A stretch of DNA of 9,701 nucleotides from Candidatus Dormiibacterota bacterium (GTDB lineage Bacteria; Chloroflexota; Dormibacteria; Aeolococcales; Aeolococcaceae). The stretch lies in the NCBI GenBank assembly GCA_003153215.1, contig PLXL01000121.1, positions 1 through 9,701 on the forward strand. The letters run 5' to 3'. Shown here one piece after another: positions 1 through 6,875 of the stretch (positions within the stretch are counted from its first letter, which is position 1; the number at the start of each line of letters is the position of its first letter). The position numbers were made by a program, and so were the translations under genes. Under the pieces are notes generated by a model that saw nothing but the letters and a program-made list of their open reading frames with translations, had not been told where the DNA came from and searched no databases.

Positions 1-195
1 CGATAGCACCGCGGTCGACGTCAGGTCGTGACCCCCGAGGCCCGAGGATATGGCTCGCCCCAGGCGGGTGGGGTCGACCACAAGGATGCTAGCGGCTGTA
101 GCGAGGGTGCAACGCTCGGGCGCCCACTCTTCCAGCAAATGAGCCCAGCGTCGCTGCAGCAGCCGTGTGGTGAAAATGGGTCGGGCCGTGCTCAT
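1..195 (-). CDS. Unrecognised protein, 3' part cut by the window edge; translationally coupled to the receiver gene
   Basis: Reading the minus strand from ATG at 195 gives 65 codons without a stop to the window edge, beginning MSTARPIFTTRLLQRRWAHL. The ATG overlaps the TGA of the upstream receiver gene in an ATGA arrangement. A CGGAGG ribosome-binding sequence lies about six bases upstream of the ATG, inside the end of the receiver gene. This geometry is typical of a translationally coupled operon and is the main evidence that the frame is real. The visible part is rich in Arg, Leu and Ala, with a hydrophobic stretch ASILVVDP near residues 35-42. I do not recognise a family. A signalling role beside the receiver protein is inference from position only. 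Confidence 0.6.
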   Translation of the reverse strand, partial: MSTARPIFTTRLLQRRWAHLLEEWAPERCTLATAASILVVDPTRLGRAISSGLGGHDLTSTAVLS

Positions 196-743
196 GGCGG
201 CCTCCGGGCTGGGCCGGCCAGACCGGTGAAAGAGGTCCATGGTGTGCATCCAGAAAGGACGTCGGCGGCGTCGATGGCTGGGCTCGCCCGTGGCAGAAGG
301 CGCGTCACTGCCTCGATCACCGCGTTGACCCCGTCCCGCTTCCGCACGTATATGACGCTGCCGAGGGCAAGGGCGGCCTCGACATCGGCGTCGCGGTCAC
401 GGCCGGTGAAGAGGATGATCGGCGTCGGGGCGCCTCCTTCCTCCCCTCGTATGCTCCGGCAGAGCGTGAGTCCATCGAGGCGAGGCATGGTGACGTCGGT
501 GACCACCACGTTCGGCATGAACTGCCGGAAGAGCTGCAGCCCCTCGGCCCCGTCCCGCGCTGCGCGCACCCGAACGCCGGCGCCGGCAACGAGCAGAGTC
601 AACAACGAGCGAAGCTCAGGGCTGTCCTCGACGATGAGCACTGATGCCTCACGCCAGCCGTCCATGCCACTCTGAGCCATGGGCCGGAGCCGGCTCCGAG
701 ATCTGGATTCGGCTTGCTCGGCCTCGATCGAGTACCGTGCCAT
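192..743 (-). CDS. Stand-alone response-regulator receiver-domain protein
   Basis: The 183-residue product contains one CheY-like receiver domain at about residues 34-152. Visible conserved residues are the acidic pair E39-D40 (VLIVEDS), the phospho-acceptor D83 in VVVTDVTMPRLDG, T113 in ILFTGRD and K135 in YVRKRDG. There is no room for a winged-helix, NarL or other DNA-binding output domain: after the receiver only about 30 residues remain, of low complexity and without a recognisable motif. It is therefore a single-domain receiver that probably acts by protein-protein contact or phosphotransfer. I chose the start at 743 because GAGGGGG lies about five bases upstream; an internal ATG at 680 (residue 22, MAQSGMDG) lies closer to the domain and is a possible alternative. 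Its stop overlaps the start of the next gene. A direct-repeat promoter box lies at 805-837 upstream. Confidence 0.88.
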   Translation of the reverse strand: MARYSIEAEQAESRSRSRLRPMAQSGMDGWREASVLIVEDSPELRSLLTLLVAGAGVRVRAARDGAEGLQLFRQFMPNVVVTDVTMPRLDGLTLCRSIRGEEGGAPTPIILFTGRDRDADVEAALALGSVIYVRKRDGVNAVIEAVTRLLPRASPAIDAADVLSGCTPWTSFTGLAGPARRPP

Positions 744-804
744 CGCGCCCCCTCGAGAGTCCTGCTTTGTTCAGCTGCGCTCTGCGCTCTCAGGCCCAGC
801 CTCC

Positions 805-837
805 ATCCTGCCGCCCCCAGATGAAACCAACCTGAAT
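805..837 (-). promoter_or_regulatory. Direct-repeat regulator box plus -10-like hexamer (copy A), facing the receiver gene
   Basis: On the minus strand two adjacent 11-nt units, ATTCAGGTTGG (837-827) and TTTCATCTGGG (826-816), share the TTCA core with 11-bp periodicity. A -10-like hexamer CAGGAT (810-805) begins 15 nt after the start of the second TTCA. The hexamer ends about 60 nt before the ATG at 743. The same 33-nt layout occurs at 880-912 and 8169-8201. The 11-bp direct-repeat form is that of OmpR/PhoB-family sites, and the second unit fits the Streptomyces PhoP-box unit well as I remember it. The identity of the regulator is unknown. Confidence 0.6.
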
Positions 838-879
838 GCTGAGCGGGCCCGCGCGGGGACGCGGAGAACCGTGAAAGGA

Positions 880-912
880 GTTCAGCTTGGTTTCAGGCGG
901 CGTCCTTACCCT
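880..912 (+). promoter_or_regulatory. Direct-repeat regulator box plus -10-like hexamer (copy B), facing the HtrA protease gene
   Basis: The plus strand carries GTTCAGCTTGG (880-890) followed at once by TTTCAGGCGGC (891-901), two 11-nt units with TTCA cores exactly 11 bp apart. The hexamer TACCCT (907-912), which fits TAnnnT, begins 15 nt after the start of the second TTCA. The hexamer lies 109 nt before the protease ATG, leaving a fairly long leader. The copy is in the same orientation as the gene it precedes and opposite to copy A, as expected for separate control of two divergent genes. Confidence 0.65.
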
Positions 913-1021
913 GGTGGAATGGCGAACCCGGCAGCGAGCGGCCATCGCCAGCGGTCCCTAGCTGCCCCGACCGCATCAGACCACAGGAGTTCCTGATCGG
1001 CTCCTTCAAGGCGACCACAGC

Positions 1022-2086
1022 ATGACCCGAGTCAGCACGGCATACGCAAGGCACCAGCCGATCTTTGTGTCCCTTCTCCCGATCGTTCTCGCCGTAGCCA
1101 CGGCTGCCTGCGCCGGCAGTGGCAGTAACGCCACACTGACTCCGGGTGGCGCCTCGGCACCGATCCCCTCCAGCGTGGGCGACCCTGCTGAGGCGCTGCA
1201 GAACGACTTCGTGGCCGTGGTTCAGCGCATCAGCCCCTCGGTGGTCCAGATCCAGGACTCGCAGGGGCTCGGCTCTGGGATCGTCTTCGACCGCCAGGGC
1301 GACATCGTCACCAACGCCCACGTCGTCGCAGATGCGACGACCTTCACAGTCACGTTCGCTGATGGGAAGACCGACTCGGCCACGCTTCTCGATGCGTACA
1401 CGCCGAATGATCTGGCCGTCATCCGAGTCCAGGGTAACGGTGAAGGCCTGTCGCCAGCGGTGTTCGCAGACTCGGCGAAACTCCAGGTCGGCGATGTGGT
1501 GCTGGCCATCGGGAATCCTCTGGGGTTGCGCTCGAGCGTGACCGAGGGCATCATCAGCGCCTTTCGCACGGGTGTGTCCGAGAGCAACGGTTCCATGCTG
1601 CCGTCCGTCATCCAGACCAGCGCCGCCATCAATCCGGGCAACAGCGGCGGGGCCCTGGTCGATCTGACCGGAGACGTGGTCGGTATCCCGACGCTGGCGG
1701 CTAGCGATCCCCAGCTCGGCGGCACCGCGCCCGGCATCGGCTTCGCCATCCCCAGCAACACCGTGAAGGATCTCGCCACCCAGATCGTCCAGAGCGGCCA
1801 CGTCGTCAACTCGCACCGCGCCTACCTCGGTGTCCAAGTGGGCGCCAGCTCCGGGCAGGGGGCGGTGATCACGGGGGTGGTCTCCGGCGGGCCGGCGGCG
1901 AACGCCGGGCTGACCGCGGGGGACGTCATCACCTCTCTCGGTGGCGCGCAGGTGAGGACCCCGGGTGAGCTCACCTCCGTCCTCGCTGGTCTTCAGCCTG
2001 GGCAAAGCGTCAGCGTGGGGATAAGCCGCCCGGATGGCTCGACCGCCGCGGTGACGGTAACCCTGGGGACCTACCCAGGAGGCTGA
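1022..2086 (+). CDS. HtrA/DegP-like trypsin-type serine protease with PDZ domain, probable lipoprotein
   Basis: This 354-residue protein has the S1C (HtrA/DegP) layout. An N-terminal hydrophobic segment (about 13-29) ends at TAAC, with Cys30 as a plausible lipobox cysteine, followed by a Gly/Ser/Pro-rich linker (31-58). The protease domain spans about 60-255 with the full triad: H100 in TNAHVV, D130 in NDLAVI and S208 in NPGNSGGAL. One PDZ domain (about 265-350) carries the peptide-loop motif AYLGV and the GLTAGDVI turn. It should act outside the cytoplasmic membrane, degrading or refolding damaged exported proteins. The ATG at 1022 is preceded only by a weak AAGG about nine bases upstream, but it is the start that gives a complete signal sequence. 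A direct-repeat box at 880-912 suggests control by an OmpR-class regulator. The lipobox is slightly atypical (Thr at -3), so a transmembrane anchor is an alternative. Confidence 0.93.
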   Translation: MTRVSTAYARHQPIFVSLLPIVLAVATAACAGSGSNATLTPGGASAPIPSSVGDPAEALQNDFVAVVQRISPSVVQIQDSQGLGSGIVFDRQGDIVTNAHVVADATTFTVTFADGKTDSATLLDAYTPNDLAVIRVQGNGEGLSPAVFADSAKLQVGDVVLAIGNPLGLRSSVTEGIISAFRTGVSESNGSMLPSVIQTSAAINPGNSGGALVDLTGDVVGIPTLAASDPQLGGTAPGIGFAIPSNTVKDLATQIVQSGHVVNSHRAYLGVQVGASSGQGAVITGVVSGGPAANAGLTAGDVITSLGGAQVRTPGELTSVLAGLQPGQSVSVGISRPDGSTAAVTVTLGTYPGG

Positions 2087-2392
2087 CCTCGCGCTGGGGG
2101 AGGCTGTTACCTTCCGGCGGCGCGGCTGAGCGGTTGCTCGCCGGCACAGCTGCCCATTACGCCGAGCGCCCTCATCGCTCGCGCCACCTTGCCGTTGGGA
2201 ACCCGGGAGATGCGGAGCGATCGAGCCAGCGACGGGCGAGGGGACCTCCTGGAAGAGTGAGGCATCACCGCTGAAGTCTCCAGGGTGACGGGCGAGCTCT
2301 GTGAGAAGCGTTTCCGCCGTCTGGGCGGGTGCCGCGGACACCCGGTCGGCTGCACGGTTCGACCCGGGAAGATCATGACCCTTCGCGCTCTC
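2087..2392. other. Convergent intergenic region, no convincing gene; possible degraded small ORF on the minus strand
   Basis: This stretch lies between the stop of the protease gene (plus) and the stop of the DedA gene (minus). On the minus strand two overlapping frames are open. One, from about 2341, contains ETLLTELARHPGDFSGDASL; the other, ending at 2107, contains SLARSLRISRVPNGKVARAM. Spliced by a single frame change near 2230 they would read like one short protein, which hints at a frameshifted remnant, but I know no family that matches. No good ribosome-binding site precedes either frame. There is no T-rich intrinsic terminator. Confidence 0.3.
2326..2344 (-). terminator. Possible hairpin downstream of the DedA gene
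   Basis: CGGGTG (2326-2331) and CACCCG (2339-2344) form a perfect 6-bp stem with a 7-nt loop, about 50 nt past the DedA stop. There is no U-run on either strand, so it is at best a weak or Rho-assisted terminator. Such short stems are common by chance in DNA this rich in G and C. Confidence 0.22.
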
Positions 2393-3034
2393 CTACAGCG
2401 GACGACCGCCAGGATAGCCTTCCAGCGGACCGGGCAAGGCGCGCTCCGCCAGCGCCTCGAGGCGGCGCTCGTTGCGGTGGATGACGAGCGCCGCGACCAC
2501 CGTGACGGTGACGCCGGCGACGCCGAAGATGATGGCCAGCGGTCGGCTGAGCTGATCCATCCCCTTGCCGAGGAGATACGCTGCAATGCCGTAGGAGGAC
2601 GCCCAGACGATACCGCCGGCGGCGTTGTAGATGAGGAACCGGGGCCAGGGCATCCGGCTGGCGCCGGCCAGGAAGGCGGCGTACGCGCGGAGGATGGAGA
2701 TGAAACGGCCAAAGAAGACCACGAGCCCGCCGCGGCGCAGGAAGAGGTACCGGGCCACCTTCACCTTCGCCTGGTCAAGCCGGACGTAGCGGCCGTAGCG
2801 GACCAGGAGCCGATACCCCCCCCAATGGCCGATGAGATAGCCGGCGTTATCGCCGAGGAAAGCGCCGGCAACGGCGGCAAGGATGACCCCGGCGATGCCG
2901 AGGTTGTGGGTCGACCCGGCATAAAGGGCCGCGCCGATCAGGGCGGTCTCCCCGGGCAGGGGAGTGCCCAGCGATTCCAGTCCCACCAGCATCAGGACAG
3001 CCAGGTATCCGTACTGGTGAATGAGCTGGGTCAT
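2393..3034 (-). CDS. DedA-family integral membrane protein
   Basis: From ATG at 3034 the product is 213 residues, the usual size for a DedA (SNARE-associated/VTT domain) protein. Family motifs are present: ESLGTPLPGE at about 20-29, GAFLGDNAGYLIGHWGG at about 57-73, and FFGRFISILRAYAAFLAG at about 107-124, with basic residues R110 and R116. The Pro usual after GRF is replaced by Ser. Hydrophobic segments lie near 8-40, 46-70, 103-125, 135-156 and 164-186. DedA proteins are membrane transporters linked to lipid-carrier flipping and membrane-potential homeostasis; the substrate here cannot be told. A GTG at 3103 in the same frame would add 23 residues of Arg/Ala-rich sequence, but neither start has a strong ribosome-binding site. 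I prefer ATG 3034 because the family homology begins there. The gene is last in the ATPase-GerW-DedA cluster, and the upstream GerW frame overlaps its 5' end. Confidence 0.9.
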   Translation of the reverse strand: MTQLIHQYGYLAVLMLVGLESLGTPLPGETALIGAALYAGSTHNLGIAGVILAAVAGAFLGDNAGYLIGHWGGYRLLVRYGRYVRLDQAKVKVARYLFLRRGGLVVFFGRFISILRAYAAFLAGASRMPWPRFLIYNAAGGIVWASSYGIAAYLLGKGMDQLSRPLAIIFGVAGVTVTVVAALVIHRNERRLEALAERALPGPLEGYPGGRPL

Positions 3035-3548
3035 CTGCGCAGCCTGATTCCCGCGCGCGCGAGGGGCGATTCGGCGGTCCGCAGGTAGTGCCGTGCTGCT
3101 CACCGAACGCCGGGGATACGGTGCGTCCTCGACGGATGTGTGCCCGCCTCACGATCTGTGACCTTCTCGGTTCGGCGGTCACCGGGGCAATGGTGTTGGG
3201 GAGCGCTTGTCGGTGAGCCCGAACACGATGCGTCACGAGCAGGGCGACGACCACCGCTACGGGCTGACCCTGGAGTACGATGCGGTCTGCGCTCAGGGCG
3301 GGCTGCCATCTCACCCTGCCATCCCGGATCACGTCGGCACCGAGAAGCCGGGCATCGACGCCAAGAGCGCCATCCCCGCAACGGCCGCCTCTCTCAGAAT
3401 CATTCGACATGCCTGTGCCGCGACACTCGCCACCCCGTAGCCGTGCGACCCGAACCACCCGGACGCCCTCCATCTCGTATGGCTCGCCGAACACCTGGCG
3501 AACCGTGGCGACTTCGCCAACGCGGTTGAGGACGTCGTCCGCCTCCAT
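2847..3548 (-). CDS. GerW/YtfJ-family protein with unusual C-terminal extension running into dedA
   Basis: Residues about 1-113 match the GerW (YtfJ, sporulation/germination-associated) family. The N-terminal part contains VRQVFGEPYEMEGVRVVRVA, followed by a Gly-rich segment (39-63) and then ALGVDARLLGADVIRDGRVRWQPA and a hydrophobic stretch PVAVVVALLVTH (96-107). The start at 3548 is well supported by GGAGGATC about nine bases upstream and lies 15 nt past the ATPase stop, so the two are probably co-transcribed. Two features are odd. The Gly-rich linker is interrupted by Glu, Cys, Asn and Asp where relatives usually have runs of Gly. The frame also does not stop after the hydrophobic segment but continues about 120 residues of Arg/Pro-rich sequence, the last 188 nt overlapping dedA in another frame. 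A lost stop or frameshift near 3200 is likely. The molecular function of the family is not established. Confidence 0.72.
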   Translation of the reverse strand: MEADDVLNRVGEVATVRQVFGEPYEMEGVRVVRVARLRGGECRGTGMSNDSERGGRCGDGALGVDARLLGADVIRDGRVRWQPALSADRIVLQGQPVAVVVALLVTHRVRAHRQALPNTIAPVTAEPRRSQIVRRAHIRRGRTVSPAFGEQHGTTCGPPNRPSRARESGCADDPAHSPVRIPGCPDAGGTGIAGHSPARGDRPDRRGPLCRVDPQPRHRRGHPCRRCRRFPRR

Positions 3549-3563
3549 GGCTTGATCCTCCAG

Positions 3564-5960
3564 CTAGCGGATTGGTAGGGCGGGCGGGCCAATCTTCGAT
3601 AGCGATGTCCGCCCTGCGTGGTTCGTTTCGTGGCGATCGGCCTCTTCCTGGTCCATCAGAGAGAGGTAGGCCTCGTCTTCCTGGGCGAAATGGAGACGCA
3701 GTACCGTGTGCAGCCCGTAGAGCAGCCGGCGAAGCTCAGGGAGATCGTGTCCGCCGGGGCCGGCCTCCCCGACATCGTCGATGGCATGGCCCAGGAGCCG
3801 GGTGAGACGTCCGATCTCCACGTGTTCGCGCACCATGGTGGCCACCGGGTCATCGCCGCCGATTCGTGCCGCCACCAGGGGATAGAAGGACCGCTCCTCC
3901 CGCGTTTCGTGGGGGAGTATCTCCGAGGCGAGGAAGGCGTGGACGGCGTACAGCTGGGTCATGGCGTCTGGCGGCGGCAGGTGATCAAGCCGGTCGGCAA
4001 GACTGCGCAGCTCGTCGACCCCCGAGAGCAGGGCGTCGTGATCCCGCTGCAGCTCTCGGCTCAGCGCCAGCGCGGCGGGGGAGACCGCGGACTGGGCGCG
4101 GCCGCCCGCATGGGCGCGAAGGGCGTTCAGAATAACGGCCACGTCGATCGCCTCCTGAAGAATGGCTCCGGCCAACGGTGGGAGCAGGCCTGCGGCGGCG
4201 GCCGCCATGGCCAGAATTGACAGCCCCATCCCCGCGAGGACGCTCTCGAGGGCGACGCGCCGGCTGCGCTGCGAGGCGTGAAGCGCGTAGACGAGACGCT
4301 CGAGGCGGTCGACGACCAGAACCACGTCGGCCGTCTCCGAGGTTGCCGTGGAGCCGCGGGCGCCCATGGCCACCCCGACGTCGGCCGCGGCCAGGGCCGG
4401 GGCGTCGTTGATCCCGTCGCCGACCATGATCACCATGCCCCGAACCCTCTCGGCGAGCACGGCATCGACTTTGCGTGCCGGCGTGCATTCAGCGATGACC
4501 TCGTCGACGCCCAGGGCAGCACCGACGGTATCGGCGACAACGCGCTGATCCCCCGAGGCCATGACCACGCGCTGGATTCCCGCGGCACGCAGGGAGCGGA
4601 TGGTCCGTGCCGAGTCGGCACGAATCGGGTCGTCCAAGACGATGGCGCCCGCGATTCCGTTGTCCACCCCCACGAAGACCGCCGACCGTCCTTCGCTGGA
4701 AGCGCGGCGCCGCAGTCGAAGGCTCCACTCCGGTGGCGGCCCCGGGCCCGCCACCCACTGGAGCCGGCCCAGGCGGACCTTGCGTCCATTCACCTGACCG
4801 GAGATGCCGCTCCCGGGCACCTCGTCCGTCCCTGACGGCGGGGTAAGGTCCAGCCCTCGGCGACGAGCTGCGCGAACCAGGGCTGCCGCGAGAGGGTGGG
4901 TCGACGCCTGGTCGAGCGACGCGGCGAGTCCGAGCAGCTGGTCAGGGCTCCAACCAGGCTCGACCTTGATGCCGGCCACGGTGGCGTGACCCGCGGTCAG
5001 GGTCCCGGTCTTGTCGAATATCAGCACGCGGGCGCGGGCGAGGGCTTCGAGGGCGCCACCGTCCTTGATCACGACACCATGACGTGCGGCGCGCGACATC
5101 CCGGCGACGATCGCCACCGGGGCGGCGAGGATGAGGGGACAGGGAGTGGCGACGACAATCACGGCGAGCGCTCGCACCGGGTTGCCAGACATGCCCCAGG
5201 CGATCGCCGCGATGAGGAGCGCAAAGGGCACGAAGGCCAGGGCGTAGCGATCGGCGAGGCGGACGAAAGGGGCCCTCGAGCCCGCCGCGCTGCGCACCAG
5301 TCGCAGGATCCCCGCGTAGGTGCTCTGCTCGGCCGTGACGCTGCTTAGAAGACGAAATGGGCCACCCGCGTTGACAACCCCGCTCCTCACCTGGTCACCC
5401 GCCTCGCGCAGCACCGGCCGGGCCTCCCCGGTGAGGGCGGACTCGTCGACGAGCGCCGAGTTGCCGGTCACGCGTCCATCCACCGGGACAACCTCGCTCG
5501 GCTTGATGAGGAGCCTCTCGCCAGCCAGTAGTTCGGTGACGGCCACGTCGACAGTGCCGGTTGGCGTGACCCGGTGTGCCACCTGGGGATTCCGCTGCAG
5601 CAACGCGGTCAGCTCGCGCTGAGCTCGCGATTCTGCATACGCCTCGAGGGCGCGACCGCTGGCCAGCATGACGGCGATCACCGCTCCCGCTAGCAGCTCG
5701 CCGAGGCCGAGGCATCCGAGCATCGCAATGAGCGCGAGCAGGTCGACCCCCGGGCGTCGACGCAGTACGCTGCGGGCGAGGTCGGCGGTCACCGGGAGAG
5801 ACCCGGCGATGGTGGTGCCGCCCCACACCCAGTGAGCGGCACCCGGCTGCCCGGCGGCGGCGAGGACGCCGCCGGCCGCGGCACCAGCGATCAGCGCCTC
5901 GAGAAGCCACCGGCTGCGTCGCGAACCCGCAGCCCCCCCGAGGGCCCGATCAATCACCAC
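3564..5960 (-). CDS. P1B-5-type heavy-metal transport ATPase with C-terminal hemerythrin-like domain
   Basis: The 798-residue protein is a P-type ATPase fused to an HHE hemerythrin-like domain. Visible motifs are LTGEA (176-180, actuator), the intramembrane metal motif TPCP (272-275), DKTGTLT with phosphorylated D316, STHPLA (H355-P356, nucleotide-binding HP motif of P1B pumps) and GDGINDAP (514-521). It has no N-terminal HMA or His-rich domain; membrane segments start near residue 18. The tail (about 635-770) supplies hemerythrin ligands H641, H674, H684, H713, H757 and acidic residues 761-763. The TPC motif plus hemerythrin tail defines the P1B-5 group, for which Sinorhizobium Nia (Ni/Fe export) is the studied example. 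Export of Ni or Fe, with the diiron domain as sensor or regulator, is therefore the likely role. The start is GTG at 5960 (or the GTG after it); no other start occurs in frame back to the upstream TGA near 6068, and the ribosome-binding site is weak. It is the first gene of the cluster and lies 175 nt past the ABC ATPase gene. Confidence 0.93.
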   Translation of the reverse strand: MVIDRALGGAAGSRRSRWLLEALIAGAAAGGVLAAAGQPGAAHWVWGGTTIAGSLPVTADLARSVLRRRPGVDLLALIAMLGCLGLGELLAGAVIAVMLASGRALEAYAESRAQRELTALLQRNPQVAHRVTPTGTVDVAVTELLAGERLLIKPSEVVPVDGRVTGNSALVDESALTGEARPVLREAGDQVRSGVVNAGGPFRLLSSVTAEQSTYAGILRLVRSAAGSRAPFVRLADRYALAFVPFALLIAAIAWGMSGNPVRALAVIVVATPCPLILAAPVAIVAGMSRAARHGVVIKDGGALEALARARVLIFDKTGTLTAGHATVAGIKVEPGWSPDQLLGLAASLDQASTHPLAAALVRAARRRGLDLTPPSGTDEVPGSGISGQVNGRKVRLGRLQWVAGPGPPPEWSLRLRRRASSEGRSAVFVGVDNGIAGAIVLDDPIRADSARTIRSLRAAGIQRVVMASGDQRVVADTVGAALGVDEVIAECTPARKVDAVLAERVRGMVIMVGDGINDAPALAAADVGVAMGARGSTATSETADVVLVVDRLERLVYALHASQRSRRVALESVLAGMGLSILAMAAAAAGLLPPLAGAILQEAIDVAVILNALRAHAGGRAQSAVSPAALALSRELQRDHDALLSGVDELRSLADRLDHLPPPDAMTQLYAVHAFLASEILPHETREERSFYPLVAARIGGDDPVATMVREHVEIGRLTRLLGHAIDDVGEAGPGGHDLPELRRLLYGLHTVLRLHFAQEDEAYLSLMDQEEADRHETNHAGRTSLSKIGPPALPIR

Positions 5961-6005
5961 CCGCCACCGCAGGGTCCCTGGACCGACCTTGAAACCGCTG
6001 TCGAT

Positions 6006-6037
6006 GACCCTTCGCCGGATGCCGCGACTGAAGGGTC
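6006..6037. repeat. Inverted repeat upstream of the P1B-5 ATPase gene (operator or terminator)
   Basis: GACCCTTC (6006-6013) and GAAGGGTC (6030-6037) are perfect 8-bp inverted arms separated by 16 nt, with arm starts 24 bp apart, about two helical turns. The element lies 46-77 nt upstream of the ATPase GTG start and about 100 nt past the stop of the upstream ABC ATPase gene. It could be an operator for a dimeric metal- or redox-responsive repressor, or an RNA hairpin ending the ABC operon; no U-run follows on the minus strand, which favours the operator reading slightly. Confidence 0.45.
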
Positions 6038-6135
6038 TTGACCTCGAGGAAGCTTGCCAGGGCGATCAGGCGAACGTGGATCGCAGCAGTCTGTGGGCGC
6101 TCCACGCGCGCAGCGACAGGCATGACCGAGCCTTG

Positions 6136-6864
6136 TCACCGACGGACCCCGGCCTGGGTCACCCACGTGACGGCTTCGGGCGCCAGCCTCTCGTCGTCGA
6201 TAAGGTGCCCGTCACGCAGGCGGATGATCCGATCTGTGCGTGACGCCAGCTCGAGGTCGTGGGTCACGATCAGGAAGGAGACTTGGCTCTCGCCGTTGAT
6301 GCGTCGCATCAGGCCAAGAAGCATGCTCGCGGTCTCCGTGTCGACCTCGCCCATGGGCTCGTCGCCGAGCACGAGGGTCGGCTGATTGATAAGCGAGCGA
6401 GCGATGGCAATCCGCTGCTGCTCGCCACCGGAGAGCTCCGTCGGGTGATGGTGGGACCGATCAGCGAGGCCGACCTCGTTGAGGAGGGCCTCGGCACGGG
6501 TCCGCGCGGCCTTGCGATCGCCGCCCGAGTAGCGCAGCGGCAGCAGGATGTTATCCATCGCGGTCATGGTGGGGAGGAGGTTGAACTCCTGGAATATGAA
6601 GCCGATACGGTGACTCCGGAGCTCGGCACGCTCGCGCTCGTTCAGAGTTCCGGTGTCGACCCCGTCGAGGAGCACGCGTCCGGCCGTCGGCCGCATCAGC
6701 AGCCCGACACAGTCCAGCATGGTGGTCTTCCCACTTCCGGAACGACCCACGATGGCGACAAACTCTCCCTGGTCGATTTGGAGGTCGACGCCGGCCAGCG
6801 CCCTCACCTGGTGGGGAGGCTCGCCGTAGTGCTTGGTCAGACCTTCCACCCGCATCGCGGGCAT
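6136..6864 (-). CDS. ABC transporter ATP-binding protein, MacB/LolD type
   Basis: From ATG at 6864 the product is 242 residues, a normal length for a MacB/LolD-type ATPase. It carries Walker A GRSGSGKTT (40-48), the Q-loop FQEFNLLP (91-98), signature LSGGEQQ (144-150), Walker B LVLGDE (164-169) and the H-switch H202 in VTHD. The D-loop reads EPMGEVD rather than the usual EPTGNLD. A longer frame continues upstream to 7677, but that part overlaps the permease gene. The ATG at 6864 has AGGAGG six or seven bases upstream, overlapping the TAG stop of the permease, so this start is firm and the two genes are co-translated. It powers the neighbouring FtsX-type permease at the cytoplasmic face of the membrane. 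Confidence 0.95.
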   Translation of the reverse strand: MPAMRVEGLTKHYGEPPHQVRALAGVDLQIDQGEFVAIVGRSGSGKTTMLDCVGLLMRPTAGRVLLDGVDTGTLNERERAELRSHRIGFIFQEFNLLPTMTAMDNILLPLRYSGGDRKAARTRAEALLNEVGLADRSHHHPTELSGGEQQRIAIARSLINQPTLVLGDEPMGEVDTETASMLLGLMRRINGESQVSFLIVTHDLELASRTDRIIRLRDGHLIDDERLAPEAVTWVTQAGVRR

Positions 6865-6875
6865 AGTCCGTCCTC

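Noticed and set aside
28..675. 215-residue plus-strand open frame
   Set aside because: It is antisense to the receiver gene and the coupled partial gene, with Arg/Ser/Pro-rich shadow composition.
893..2341. 482-residue minus-strand open frame
   Set aside because: It lies mostly antisense to the intact HtrA protease, whose triad and PDZ motifs are clear. Its composition (Arg/Asp/Gly/His-rich, no domain) is typical of a high-GC antisense shadow.
5990..6004. TGAAACC half-site resembling the direct-repeat box upstream of the metal ATPase
   Set aside because: The second TTCA unit is absent at the 11-bp position (TCGA instead of TGAA), and no matching -10 spacing is seen.
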